Origin: Alteromonas ponticola | GTDB taxonomy: Bacteria > Pseudomonadota > Gammaproteobacteria > Enterobacterales > Alteromonadaceae | Assembly (NCBI RefSeq): GCF_012911815.1 | Contig: NZ_JAATNW010000001.1 | Span: 1 to 64,000, forward strand | DNA: 64,000 bases | Reading direction: 5' to 3' | Shown: in pieces, positions 55,254 to 63,651 of the stretch | Numbering within the stretch: the first letter of the stretch is position 1 | How the letters are laid out: each line of letters starts with the position of its first letter | Translations under genes and position numbers: made by a program | The notes under the pieces: generated by a model | The model's input: the letters and a program-made list of their open reading frames with translations, nothing else | The model's database searches: none | Told to the model about the DNA's origin: nothing

Positions 55254-55946
55254 TTACGACCTCTTGGAACTTGCCAAACGTAAAGCCTCAGAAGTGACTT
55301 TTACTACCATGCCCGAATCCAACTGAACGTGAATGCCATCTTTTGCTACTTCAGTAATTACAGCGTGCATAGGCGCTTTACCTAATTTCACTGTCACTTG
55401 GGTACCTGCGTGCAAATCATTCTCAGTTAATTTTGGCGGCGGTGTTTTAGTTGGTCTGCTAGATTTAGATTTAGTTCCCTTTTTTCCTTCAACATTGCGT
55501 CTGGCAGGTGACGATGTTGTTGAAGCCTTTTCTCGCTGCCTGGTGTTTTGCTTGTGAGACGCCGAATCGTTTTGCGCTTTTCTTTTAAGCGCAGCCTTTT
55601 CTTTGCTCTCATCTAATTGCTGACGGGCATGATCGGCATGCTCTTTCTCAATTTGTGCGTCCTGATTACCATCGAGATCAACCCGGTAAGCGCCCTCCTT
55701 GATACTGTGCAGATAACGCCAGCTGTTAGTGTAATGCCGTAAAGTAGACCTCAACAGGGTCTTACTCACACGCTCGTCTTCCTCTAAACGGGTTGCCAGT
55801 TCCTGAAAAATACCAATCTTAAGTGGCTTGGCATCCCCTTTTAGAGAGAAACAGTTCGGAAACTTATCAGCTAAATACGCAATAACTTCTTTACTGTTTG
55901 AAAATTTTTGTTGTGCTTCTTCCATCAATGGTTCTATATCAATCAC
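55254..55946 (-). CDS. proQ: RNA chaperone ProQ
   Basis: A 230-residue RNA-binding protein that stabilises sRNAs and mRNA 3' ends. The N-terminal FinO-like domain has NSKEVIAYLADKFPNCFSL, KPLKIGIFQELATRL and LRSTLRHYTNSWRYL; a long basic linker (about 115-175) is rich in Lys, Arg, Ser; and the C-terminal Tudor-like part has VTVKLGKAPMHAVITEVAKD. The GTG 55946 start overlaps the stop of the upstream orphan gene (GTGA); ATG 55925 would match the E. coli protein more exactly. Confidence 0.95.
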   Translation of the reverse strand: MIDIEPLMEEAQQKFSNSKEVIAYLADKFPNCFSLKGDAKPLKIGIFQELATRLEEDERVSKTLLRSTLRHYTNSWRYLHSIKEGAYRVDLDGNQDAQIEKEHADHARQQLDESKEKAALKRKAQNDSASHKQNTRQREKASTTSSPARRNVEGKKGTKSKSSRPTKTPPPKLTENDLHAGTQVTVKLGKAPMHAVITEVAKDGIHVQLDSGMVVKVTSEALRLASSKRS

Positions 55947-56233
55947 AAGTTATCTTGGTTATCTGCATCATCCCAAGTTGCCAACGTATGGTCAACCCAA
56001 TCCAACAATTCATCTTCATCAATGTCTGTTAAATCTGGGTAACGATGCCAGGTTTCCCAACAATATTGAAATAAACGCTCCATGCTCGATGCACTTATAT
56101 CGTCATCGGCACGATCGTACAAAACATGAACAATAAAATTAAATTGTTCTGCCGCTTCATTGGCGTCATCAAAAAAGTCTTCCATGTCGGCAGGCGTCGC
56201 CAATACTACCTGCACATCTACATTTTGCTTCAC
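55943..56233 (-). CDS. Conserved-looking acidic 96-residue protein of unknown function
   Basis: A 96-residue, strongly acidic protein (many Asp/Glu, for example DMEDFFDDANEAAEQF and DLTDIDEDELLDWVDHTL). No signal peptide, membrane segment or family I recognise. The start ATG 56233 overlaps the msrC stop by 4 bp and the end overlaps the proQ start by 4 bp, so translation is coupled on both sides and the gene is unlikely to be spurious. Its place beside proQ makes a modulator or partner possible, but that is speculation. Confidence 0.8.
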   Translation of the reverse strand: MKQNVDVQVVLATPADMEDFFDDANEAAEQFNFIVHVLYDRADDDISASSMERLFQYCWETWHRYPDLTDIDEDELLDWVDHTLATWDDADNQDNL

Positions 56234-56697
56234 GATTGCGTTGCCAGCAAGCTATTTGCGATTGCTGTCAAGCCCGCTTTATCCACTTCTGTAAAACGCC
56301 CAATGCTGGGACTATCAATATCTAATACACCTAATAAAGTATCGCCTACAACCAGCGGGATCACAATTTCTGAATTTGATGCTGCATCACACGCTATATG
56401 ACCTTCAAATTCGTGCACATCGTGTACCAACTGTGTCTCACGGTTAGCCGCAGCTGTTCCACAGACACCTTTACCCATCGGTATTCTGATACACGCAGGG
56501 TTACCTTGGAACGGCCCCAACACTAGCTGGTCTTCTTTATACAAGTAAAAACCCGCCCAGTTCACATCTTCCAGCTGGGTATATAATAATGCGCTAATGT
56601 TCGCCATATTTGCGATTAAATCCGGTTCACCTGAAACCAGACTGTCTGCTTGATTTACCAAGCGTTGATAAAAATCGTTTAACAAAGGTATTTTCAC
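56230..56697 (-). CDS. msrC: Free methionine-(R)-sulfoxide reductase MsrC (GAF family)
   Basis: A 155-residue cytosolic GAF-domain enzyme that reduces free methionine-R-sulfoxide. The start is GTG 56697. The three expected cysteines are present: NPACIRI, MGKGVCGTAA and HIACDAASNSEIVIPL, the last two being the resolving and catalytic sites. LGVLDIDSPSIGRF is the family end. It lies 2 bp after the SIMPL gene and overlaps the orphan gene before proQ. In E. coli and Shewanella the homologue also neighbours proQ-prc. Confidence 0.93.
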   Translation of the reverse strand: MKIPLLNDFYQRLVNQADSLVSGEPDLIANMANISALLYTQLEDVNWAGFYLYKEDQLVLGPFQGNPACIRIPMGKGVCGTAAANRETQLVHDVHEFEGHIACDAASNSEIVIPLVVGDTLLGVLDIDSPSIGRFTEVDKAGLTAIANSLLATQS

Positions 56698-56699
56698 TC

Positions 56700-57395
56700 T
56701 TACTTATGTATGGAAAAAGTTACATTAACACTTGCCGAAACCGTTTGTTGCCCCGGCAAAGACGGGGCTGCTTCGGCTTGTATCATGCGATATTTAGGTT
56801 GTGAAATAGGCATATAACCGCCAGATTCAGAGATCTGCATCACCTCACCCAATTTCACATCCAATTGTTTGCTCAACAAGGACGCACGTTGCTTCGCGTC
56901 ATTCACCGCGGCAGTCAACGCCTGCTCATAATAGGTTGCCTGCTGGGTAATTACAAAATCAAAATGCTGGATACGTGTCACACCCCGGGCAAGAATGCCG
57001 TCAATTAATTTGTCGTAATCATCCAGATTTTTATGGGTTACCGTCACTTCGCGTGAAAGCATAAAGCCATTTTCACGATGGCCCTCCGGGGTTGACTCGT
57101 AATGGGGCGTAAGTCTGACTTGCATCGATTGAATCTGCTTTGAATCAATACCCTGAGCCAATAAAAAATCGATAACCTTGGTTAACTCAGCCTCAACTAA
57201 CTGGTTTATTTTAGTGACAACCTGCCCTTTTTGTTCGAGCACAAACGTAATTGAGAAGGCGTCTGGAGTAACATCAATTAAGCCATTACCCTGGACTTGT
57301 ATGGTAGACGCTGTGGCCGCATCATCATGGGCACTTACATGACCGACAAAAAACAGCAAAACACATACCAGCCAATACGAACTCAGTTTAACCAT
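56700..57395 (-). CDS. SIMPL-domain exported protein
   Basis: A 231-residue exported protein. ATG 57395, with AAAGG about 7 nt upstream, opens the signal peptide MVKLSSYWLVCVLLFFVGHVSA; a longer frame from 57455 is less likely. The SIMPL pattern is clear: IQVQGNGLIDVTPDAFSITF, LTPHYES, REVTVTHKNLDDYDKLID and DAKQRASLLSKQLDVKLGEV. The family is periplasmic or outer-membrane associated, with unknown function (some members linked to oxidative stress). It lies 2 bp upstream of msrC, which supports a stress-related role. Confidence 0.88.
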   Translation of the reverse strand: MVKLSSYWLVCVLLFFVGHVSAHDDAATASTIQVQGNGLIDVTPDAFSITFVLEQKGQVVTKINQLVEAELTKVIDFLLAQGIDSKQIQSMQVRLTPHYESTPEGHRENGFMLSREVTVTHKNLDDYDKLIDGILARGVTRIQHFDFVITQQATYYEQALTAAVNDAKQRASLLSKQLDVKLGEVMQISESGGYMPISQPKYRMIQAEAAPSLPGQQTVSASVNVTFSIHK

Positions 57396-57481
57396 AAATA
57401 GCCTTTGCTCAGGGGTTATAATAATCACCTGACATAGCATAGTGACGCTCAACATATAGCGTCAATAGGTAAACGTTAAAG

Positions 57482-58711
57482 TTAGCCAAAAAACCAATAA
57501 CTGACTGCGATTGAAGTAAAAATACCCGCGCCATCAGCAACCAGACAACAGCCCACAGCGTAGCGGGAGTGCTTTACACCCACAGCACCCAAATAAACAG
57601 CTAATACATAAAACGTGGTTTCTGTAGAGCCTTGTAAAACGGAAGCTAAGCGTCCGGCAAAGGAGTCTGCACCATGGTGTGACATTGTTTCTATCATCAT
57701 TGCCCGGGCCCCGCTGCCACTCAGCGGCTTCATTAATGCAGTGGGTAGAGCATCGACAAACCGGGCATCAAATCCCATAAAGTGCACCATGGCACCGATT
57801 GAGCCGGTTATCATTTCTAAAAGACCACTGGCTCTCAACATGCCAACAGCAAATAGCATTGCAACCAAGTATGGAATTAACGTAATCGCGGTCTCAAAGC
57901 CTTTTTTTGCTCCTTCAATAAACAGATCATAGGTATCCAGCCCCTTTTTCCAGCCGACAATTAACACAATAACAATGAAACTTAGCAGTAAGAAGTTCGC
58001 CACAGTGGCAGATTGATTGGCTAAATCAGTGGCAGCCAAATGGGTGAAATAAAGGATTACACTAGCCATCAAACTGAAAAACAGTCCCAGGTAAAGCAAG
58101 ATAACTTGGTTAAACAATTTAACCCGCTGGATCATGCAGGTAACAATGAGGCCTGCCAGTGTTGATGCGCTTGTAGCGATCAAAATAGGAATAAATACAT
58201 CCGTTGGTTGCGCAGCGCCCTGCTCTGCCCGATAAAGAAATACCGCGATAGGAAAAAGTGTTACCGACGATGTGTTCAATACCAGAAACAAAATCTGTGC
58301 ATTGGTAAGCGTACTTTTATCGGACGATAAAGTTTGCATGTCTTGCATCGCTTTAATACCAAAAGGCGTTGCCGCATTATCCAAGCCCAGAACGTTAGCT
58401 GACATATTCATGGTAATGCTGCCAAGTGCAGGATGATGTTTTGGGATCTCAGGCATCACTCGACGTAGAAACGGAGACAACAGCGCGGCGAGCTTAGCGA
58501 TTAAACCTGAATGTTCTGCTACTTTAAAAATGCCCAGCCAAAATGCCAGCACACCGATCAGGCCAATCGCAATTTCCACACTGAGTTTTACCATCTCAGT
58601 GACAGCTTGCATGACGTGCTGAAAACTTTCCGGGCCTGTCCCGGAAAAAAATTGTATAACCGCGGTTAAAAATGCACTGACAATAAAACAGAGCCAAATT
58701 TTATGTAGCAT
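57482..58711 (-). CDS. Fused SpmA/SpmB-like nucleoside-recognition (Gate) membrane protein
   Basis: A 409-residue inner-membrane protein with about eight hydrophobic helices that fuses the two halves of Bacillus SpmA and SpmB. The SpmA-like half has GSITMNMSANVLGLDNAATPFG; the SpmB-like half has GAKKGFETAITLIPYLVAML and ALMKPLSGSGARAMM, followed by QGSTETTFYVLAVYLGAVGV. In Bacillus the pair affects spore-core dehydration; proteobacterial fusions belong to the nucleoside-recognition or Gate family with unknown substrate. The gene is between the aminotransferase terminator and the SIMPL gene, same strand. Confidence 0.88.
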   Translation of the reverse strand: MLHKIWLCFIVSAFLTAVIQFFSGTGPESFQHVMQAVTEMVKLSVEIAIGLIGVLAFWLGIFKVAEHSGLIAKLAALLSPFLRRVMPEIPKHHPALGSITMNMSANVLGLDNAATPFGIKAMQDMQTLSSDKSTLTNAQILFLVLNTSSVTLFPIAVFLYRAEQGAAQPTDVFIPILIATSASTLAGLIVTCMIQRVKLFNQVILLYLGLFFSLMASVILYFTHLAATDLANQSATVANFLLLSFIVIVLIVGWKKGLDTYDLFIEGAKKGFETAITLIPYLVAMLFAVGMLRASGLLEMITGSIGAMVHFMGFDARFVDALPTALMKPLSGSGARAMMIETMSHHGADSFAGRLASVLQGSTETTFYVLAVYLGAVGVKHSRYAVGCCLVADGAGIFTSIAVSYWFFG

Positions 58712-58745
58712 GCTGCCTCTTATTGTTTTTATAGGGCAAAGAAAA

Positions 58746-58765
58746 AGAACCGCTACTGCGGTTCT
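58746..58765 (-). terminator. Intrinsic terminator downstream of the aminotransferase gene
   Basis: AGAACCGC, loop TACT, GCGGTTCT, followed on the minus strand by TTTTC. It lies 31 bp downstream of the aminotransferase stop. Confidence 0.8.
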
Positions 58766-58795
58766 CGTTTATTTTTCAAGTCTACCTTAACAGAA

Positions 58796-59914
58796 TTATT
58801 TTAAAACAGATTTTAGGGCCGCCAGGCAGTAATCAACATTTCGCTGTGAACAACCATGCCCCATCAGCCCGATCCGCCACACCTTACCTGACAGTTCTCC
58901 CAACCCAGCACCTATCTCCAGTTGAAATTCTTCCAGTAGAACTTTTCTGACTCTGGCCTCATCAATACCCTCTGGCACACGCACGGTATTTAATTGTGGT
59001 AATCGCGCATCGGGTTCAACCAGCATGCTTAAGCCCATTTCAGCTAAGCCGGCTACCAGTTTTTGGTGCAGTTGCTTATGCCGGTTCCAGGCATTCTGTA
59101 GCCCTTCCTGTTTTAAAATAAGCAGCGCTTCATGTAACGCGTAGAGACTATTAACCGGCGCTGTATGGTGGTACGAGCGACTGCCTTCTCCCCAATATCC
59201 CATAATCAGGTTCATATCTAAAAACCAGCTTTGTACCGGATGCTGGCGTTGTTTAATGATTTCAACGGCGTGTTCACTAAAAGAGACGGGAGAAATACCG
59301 GGGATGCAGCTAAGGCACTTTTGCGACCCTGAATAGATGGCATCAATTTGCCATTTATCCACATTTACCTCGATGCCACCCAATGACGTTACAGCATCGA
59401 CTATCGTCAGGCAGTCGTAGTTTTTGGCAATCGCACAGAGTTGTTCGACGTCATTGCGCACACCCGTAGAGGTTTCAGCATGTACCATCGCCACCGCTTT
59501 TACTTTTTGATGACTTTTTAAAGCTAATTCAAGTTTATCCGCAGATGTTTGTTGGCCCCACGGCGAGTCAATTGTAATGGGTTCACCGCCGCATCGAATC
59601 ACATTTTCGACCATGCGCTTTCCAAACACGCCATTGATACAGATTATGACTTTGTCACCGGGTTCGATTAAATTAACAAAACATGCCTCCATTCCCGCAG
59701 AACCCGGGGCAGAAACAGGTAGCGTCAAGGAATTTTTGGTTTGAAAAGCATACTGCAACAGTGCCTTCGTTTCGTCCATTAGCATAACGAAGGCAGGATC
59801 AAGGTGACCGATGGTAGAACGACCCAGTGCATTGAGTACTCTGGGGCTGACGTCAGATGGACCAGGCCCCATCAGGGTGCGAGTTGGCGGTATAAAAGTG
59901 CTTGTTTCAGTCAC
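58796..59914 (-). CDS. Class V aminotransferase, alanine-glyoxylate type
   Basis: A 372-residue PLP enzyme of the AGXT/serine-glyoxylate group. Motifs: RTLMGPGPSDVSPRVLNALG, VSAPGSAGMEACFVNL (phosphate-binding loop), VDAVTSLGGIEVNVD (PLP Asp) and YSGSQKCLSCIPGISPVSF with the Schiff-base Lys. Alanine-glyoxylate aminotransferase fits best, but serine-pyruvate or other glyoxylate activity is possible. It is followed by a terminator and stands alone. A 441-bp gap separates it from yrdA. Confidence 0.88.
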   Translation of the reverse strand: MTETSTFIPPTRTLMGPGPSDVSPRVLNALGRSTIGHLDPAFVMLMDETKALLQYAFQTKNSLTLPVSAPGSAGMEACFVNLIEPGDKVIICINGVFGKRMVENVIRCGGEPITIDSPWGQQTSADKLELALKSHQKVKAVAMVHAETSTGVRNDVEQLCAIAKNYDCLTIVDAVTSLGGIEVNVDKWQIDAIYSGSQKCLSCIPGISPVSFSEHAVEIIKQRQHPVQSWFLDMNLIMGYWGEGSRSYHHTAPVNSLYALHEALLILKQEGLQNAWNRHKQLHQKLVAGLAEMGLSMLVEPDARLPQLNTVRVPEGIDEARVRKVLLEEFQLEIGAGLGELSGKVWRIGLMGHGCSQRNVDYCLAALKSVLK

Positions 59915-60239
59915 GACTTATCCTTATTGCTTGAGGTAAGCACAATCTTGTCAAGATATTCACCATACGACAAGCACCCCATGACTAACATACACATTGA
60001 AAATATTAGGAAAAAATGTATTTGTTAAATCGGCGATATAGTGATGGTAATATCCTGTTTGAACTTTGTGCACTACCTGTGGACAACATTTTCAATTCTA
60101 AACTCTGTTACTCGCAATTAGCTAAGCAACTGTATTTATTATGCTTCTTAATTTAATGCGATAAATTAACAAAATTGAAAGATTAAATTCACAAAAAACT
60201 GTTTATATCTTGGTCAATAATGTTCTATTATATCTTCCC

Positions 60240-60346
60240 CTTGTAAAAAATTTTGCATGAATCTCTCCCTTGCAAAAGTTAGCGCACGGCTCAGCAATGA
60301 GCCATTCCCCTAGGCCCGGAACTTTTGTTCTGGGCATTTTTTATCT
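60240..60346 (+). ncRNA. Candidate small RNA with CU-rich loop, GNRA hairpin and intrinsic terminator
   Basis: Three hairpins lie in order on the plus strand. H1: TTTTGCA (60251-60257) and TGCAAAA (60271-60277) around a 13-nt loop containing CTCTCCC, complementary to Shine-Dalgarno-like sequence. H2: GGCTCA-GCAA-TGAGCC (60288-60303), a perfect stem with a GNRA tetraloop. H3: GCCCGGAAC-TTTT-GTTCTGGGC (60314-60335, one G-U pair) followed by ATTTTTT, a rightward intrinsic terminator. An imperfect 11-bp repeat, CCCTTGYAAAA, occurs at 60238 and 60267. No rightward gene precedes it, so a separate transcript is implied. A possible -10 is TATTAT at 60226-60231; no good -35 was found. Confidence 0.45.
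60314..60342 (+). terminator. Rightward intrinsic terminator in the aminotransferase-yrdA gap
   Basis: GCCCGGAAC, loop TTTT, GTTCTGGGC, then a T run on the plus strand. There is no T run on the minus strand, so it does not suit leftward yrdA transcription; it most likely ends the candidate sRNA. Confidence 0.75.
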
Positions 60347-60355
60347 ACCAATAAA

Positions 60356-60904
60356 TTAAATAAACGCAGCAGGATCTGACAGACTCGTCAGTTGTTCGCG
60401 GTAGTGTTGGGCGTTACTGACATAGTGTGCGGCCGAATCGATCAACGATGATTCGATGGACTTATCCAGTGTGCGGATAATTTTGCCGGGGGAACCGACC
60501 ACTAATGAATAATCCGGTATTTCAGTGCCTTCAGTAATGAGCGTATTCGCTCCAATAATACAGAACTTACCAATTTTAGCCTTGTTAAGCACCACCGCAT
60601 TAATGCCTATCAAACTGTAATCGCCGATTACACAACCGTGTAACATTGCTTTATGTCCTATCGTAACACCTTTGCCCAGTGTCAGCGGGACCCCTTTATC
60701 TGTATGCAGTACACTGCCGTCCTGAATATTTGAACGTTGGCCAATAATAATTTTATGGCAATCACCACGAACCACAGCATTAAACCAGATACTGGTGTCG
60801 GTTTGCAGTTCAACATCACCGATGACATGAGCACCGGGGGCAATGTACACGCCGTCAGCCAACTGCGGGCTTTTATTTGCCAATCGATAAATCACTTCAC
60901 TCAC
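60356..60904 (-). CDS. yrdA: Gamma-carbonic-anhydrase-family protein YrdA
   Basis: A 182-residue left-handed parallel beta-helix protein built from hexapeptide repeats, for example [20 protein letters not shown], with His residues placed for zinc at the subunit interface ([20 protein letters not shown]). The family is gamma-carbonic-anhydrase-like; YrdA activity is not firmly established. Its start overlaps the tesB end by 8 bp, so the two are co-translated. Confidence 0.92.
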   Translation of the reverse strand: MSEVIYRLANKSPQLADGVYIAPGAHVIGDVELQTDTSIWFNAVVRGDCHKIIIGQRSNIQDGSVLHTDKGVPLTLGKGVTIGHKAMLHGCVIGDYSLIGINAVVLNKAKIGKFCIIGANTLITEGTEIPDYSLVVGSPGKIIRTLDKSIESSLIDSAAHYVSNAQHYREQLTSLSDPAAFI

Positions 60905-61757
60905 CCACCATACGCATCAGACCTTCCTGCATGGTAGAGGCAACCAGTTGACCTTGCTGATTAAATATCTGGCCTTTAACAATACCACGGGCATTCCCTG
61001 AAAACGGACTTTCCATGGCGTAGAGTAACCACTCATTAAAATTAACTGGACCATGAAACCACATGGCATGATCGATCGTTGCAATACGCAGTTTTTTATC
61101 CAGCAAGGAAATGCCGTGGGGTTGCAACGAGGTACTTAGAAAATGGTAATCTGAAGCATACGCCAACGCAGCCTGATGCAGTGAGATAGCACTACCCAGT
61201 GACTCTCTGGCGCGCATCCAGATATAGCGCGTAGGTTCGCGGCGGGCTGATTTATAGGCATTTGCCGCATCAACCGTGCGAATATCAACGGGACGATGAT
61301 AGCTCAATGCTTCTCGTAAAGGCCGCGCAATTTTATCAAAGTTTGCCTCATAGAATTCAATATCTGATTGCAGCGTGTTGACATCGGGTGCCTCTGGCAT
61401 TACCGCACTTTGATGTGTTGCCCCTTCCTCAGGCGACTGAAACGACGCAGTCATATAAAAGATATTTTTACCGTCCTGAATGGCTTTCACCCGGCGGGCC
61501 GAGAAACTGCGTCCATCTCTGACGATTTCAACATCGTAAACCACCGGCTTTTTAGCATCACCAGGTAACAGGAAATAAGAATGAAAAGAGTGCGCAACGC
61601 GACCGGGCTCGACAGTTTGGTATGCAGAAGCGAGCGCCTGCCCTAATACCTGACCACCAAACAATGCGCGAAAGCCTAAGTCCCAACTTTCTGCGCGATA
61701 AAGGCCTTTTTCAATTTTCTCTAACTCAAACAATGAAGCAAGCTTCACTTCGCTCAT
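60897..61757 (-). CDS. tesB: Acyl-CoA thioesterase II
   Basis: A 286-residue double-hotdog thioesterase that hydrolyses medium- and long-chain acyl-CoAs, the same length as E. coli TesB. Motifs: [32 protein letters not shown], and in the second hotdog [12 protein letters not shown] with the catalytic Asp, and [11 protein letters not shown] with the conserved Gln. Its end overlaps yrdA, and it is 58 bp downstream of the kinase gene. Confidence 0.95.
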   Translation of the reverse strand: MSEVKLASLFELEKIEKGLYRAESWDLGFRALFGGQVLGQALASAYQTVEPGRVAHSFHSYFLLPGDAKKPVVYDVEIVRDGRSFSARRVKAIQDGKNIFYMTASFQSPEEGATHQSAVMPEAPDVNTLQSDIEFYEANFDKIARPLREALSYHRPVDIRTVDAANAYKSARREPTRYIWMRARESLGSAISLHQAALAYASDYHFLSTSLQPHGISLLDKKLRIATIDHAMWFHGPVNFNEWLLYAMESPFSGNARGIVKGQIFNQQGQLVASTMQEGLMRMVGE

Positions 61758-61815
61758 TAATTTACTCTCTTTTTATGCATTGGTTAAACTGGCTCACGGC
61801 AACGATTTGAAAAGG

Positions 61816-63648
61816 TTAACACGCTCTGGGGTTACGCGGATAATACTTTTCAGGCAGTTGCGCCTTGTGTTCAAAATAACGGGTGTCTTTATACGGAAGT
61901 TTCATAAATCCGGATATACCAAGGCCATCAATTAGCGGTACGGCTTTAACAATTTGTTCTAACAATTGAGTGAAACGCTGCGTTTGTTCGTGGTCAAGCA
62001 ACATAAAATAACTATGAATTTTCAAATGCGTCGGTAACGCTTCGAAAATAATACAGCCAGTGTGATGAATTTGATTGAGTTCCTGCAGTAATGACATCAT
62101 CACATCTGGCAGTTTCAGCAGTTCATCAGGGTCCTGTCCGTCTTCAAAATAGGAGTGCGTGCGGCTTTGATCATGCGTGACCGAAAGTCCTGACAATTCA
62201 AACGGGATATGACAGGACCTATCGGGCATGAAAGCTTCGTATTGATTATCTCTTTCTATATGAAGCGTATCTTTTGCATTGAACATGCAGCACTTGAATA
62301 CACCCTGGCGGTGAATAGCTCTGGCCAGATGAATAACATTGTTAACCGCTAATTCGAACGCAGCTTTGAGGTTTTCATCATACAGATTTAAGCTCGAATC
62401 AACATAAATGCCGTCCGCTTCCCAGCGAATCACCACGCCTCCGACCACAGGGTATCGTCCAAGCCGACTTATCGCCGCCAAAAAAGCTTTTTCAGTGGCT
62501 CCCATTCCCTGCATATAATTTTTATAATAACGCTCAAACTGAGCGTCGTTAATGTAATTGAGCTCGTCTTCCTGTTCTTCATTTTGCAAGCGCAAAAAAG
62601 ATTTGCGAGAGCTATAGACAACGGTTTCAATGCTTTTTTCGGTGCGCCCTAACCAAGTTGGGATCAGTGAATTTACAGGCGGCTTATCATCGTCTGCGAA
62701 CACCAGACGCTTTAAAACATGCAGGTTGTTAAAGAAATAGTCACCACCCTGATGTTGTTTGCTAATGTTGTCGCTGAGCATATTGGCTAAGATATTGGCG
62801 AACAGTTTCGGTAATCCCAATGACATTGGCGTAATAACATTCTTACCAAACCGGCAGGACTGGCCCGACGCCAGTGCGTAAAGTGTGCTGGCTAATCCTT
62901 GTTCATCAAATCGTGGAGACGATAACGCACCATTTAACTGGTCATCGCCAATAAAGTAGATATCACCCAGCCTTGCGTTGGTTTGCTGCATATCACCAGA
63001 CATTAAGTCCATAACATTGCTGCCGATGAACTGACCCGTTTCATCGATTTGGGCGAATACCGATGATCCCCAATCTATTAGCTCTACAGTTTCCCGTTGC
63101 TCATTCCACACCAGATTGGATGGCTTAATATCGCCGTGAACCAGTGGCTTGGCTTCGCCATTTTTTTCTTTATAGTTTTTTAAGGTAAGCAGGATCTCGC
63201 CCAATTGAACGGCAATTTTAAGCACAATGCGCGGCGACAGTGGCCCTTGTTCCAGACTAACCTGCTCCAGATCTTTGCCCAGCGCCCTTTGCATCACTAA
63301 TATCGATTGTTTACCCACATGCTGAAACTCGACCAGCGCCGGAACTTGTCTGTGCAGAACGTGGGATAACATGAATGCTTCTTCTTCAAGGCGATCCTGT
63401 ACGTGCTGCGGTAAATTAATACGTGAAAATTTAAATACCCGATGGCGTCCCGCAGCGGTTTCGCCTCCGAATACAAAGCCAAACGCACCTTTACCTATGA
63501 AGTGGATTTTGCGGTAGCCGAGGTGCGCGAGTTGTTCGATACATAGGGCAACCCAATCTTTGAGCTTTTTGGCGTCCTGATGAGAAAGCAGATAAATTGA
63601 TTGCTCTTCAGGAATATAAAAATGTTTAAGCTCCCGGGGTTTGGTCAT
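61816..63648 (-). CDS. Eukaryotic-like serine/threonine protein kinase
   Basis: A 610-residue protein with an N-terminal Hanks-type kinase domain (about 50-330): Gly-rich loop IGKGAFGFVFGGE, the candidate ATP Lys in RVFKFSRI, catalytic loop LVHGDIKPSNLVW and DWGSS in place of DFG. All core residues look present, so activity is plausible. The C-terminal half (about 330-610) has no recognised domain, transmembrane segment or PASTA repeat, so the protein is probably cytosolic. It begins 3 bp after rlmJ and precedes tesB-yrdA. Target proteins cannot be deduced. Confidence 0.85.
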   Translation of the reverse strand: MTKPRELKHFYIPEEQSIYLLSHQDAKKLKDWVALCIEQLAHLGYRKIHFIGKGAFGFVFGGETAAGRHRVFKFSRINLPQHVQDRLEEEAFMLSHVLHRQVPALVEFQHVGKQSILVMQRALGKDLEQVSLEQGPLSPRIVLKIAVQLGEILLTLKNYKEKNGEAKPLVHGDIKPSNLVWNEQRETVELIDWGSSVFAQIDETGQFIGSNVMDLMSGDMQQTNARLGDIYFIGDDQLNGALSSPRFDEQGLASTLYALASGQSCRFGKNVITPMSLGLPKLFANILANMLSDNISKQHQGGDYFFNNLHVLKRLVFADDDKPPVNSLIPTWLGRTEKSIETVVYSSRKSFLRLQNEEQEDELNYINDAQFERYYKNYMQGMGATEKAFLAAISRLGRYPVVGGVVIRWEADGIYVDSSLNLYDENLKAAFELAVNNVIHLARAIHRQGVFKCCMFNAKDTLHIERDNQYEAFMPDRSCHIPFELSGLSVTHDQSRTHSYFEDGQDPDELLKLPDVMMSLLQELNQIHHTGCIIFEALPTHLKIHSYFMLLDHEQTQRFTQLLEQIVKAVPLIDGLGISGFMKLPYKDTRYFEHKAQLPEKYYPRNPRAC

Positions 63649-63651
63649 ACG

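Larger units (their letters stand above)
59915..60355. other. 441-bp intergenic region between aminotransferase gene and yrdA
   Basis: No coding frame is convincing. The left part (59915-60170) should hold the leftward aminotransferase promoter. The right part contains a candidate rightward small RNA (about 60240-60346), listed separately. The rest is AT-rich without other structure. Confidence 0.65.

Noticed and set aside
60314..60342. Terminator for the leftward yrdA gene.
   Set aside because: The T run is on the plus strand only; leftward transcripts would leave the hairpin into CCTAGGGG, which does not suit intrinsic termination.
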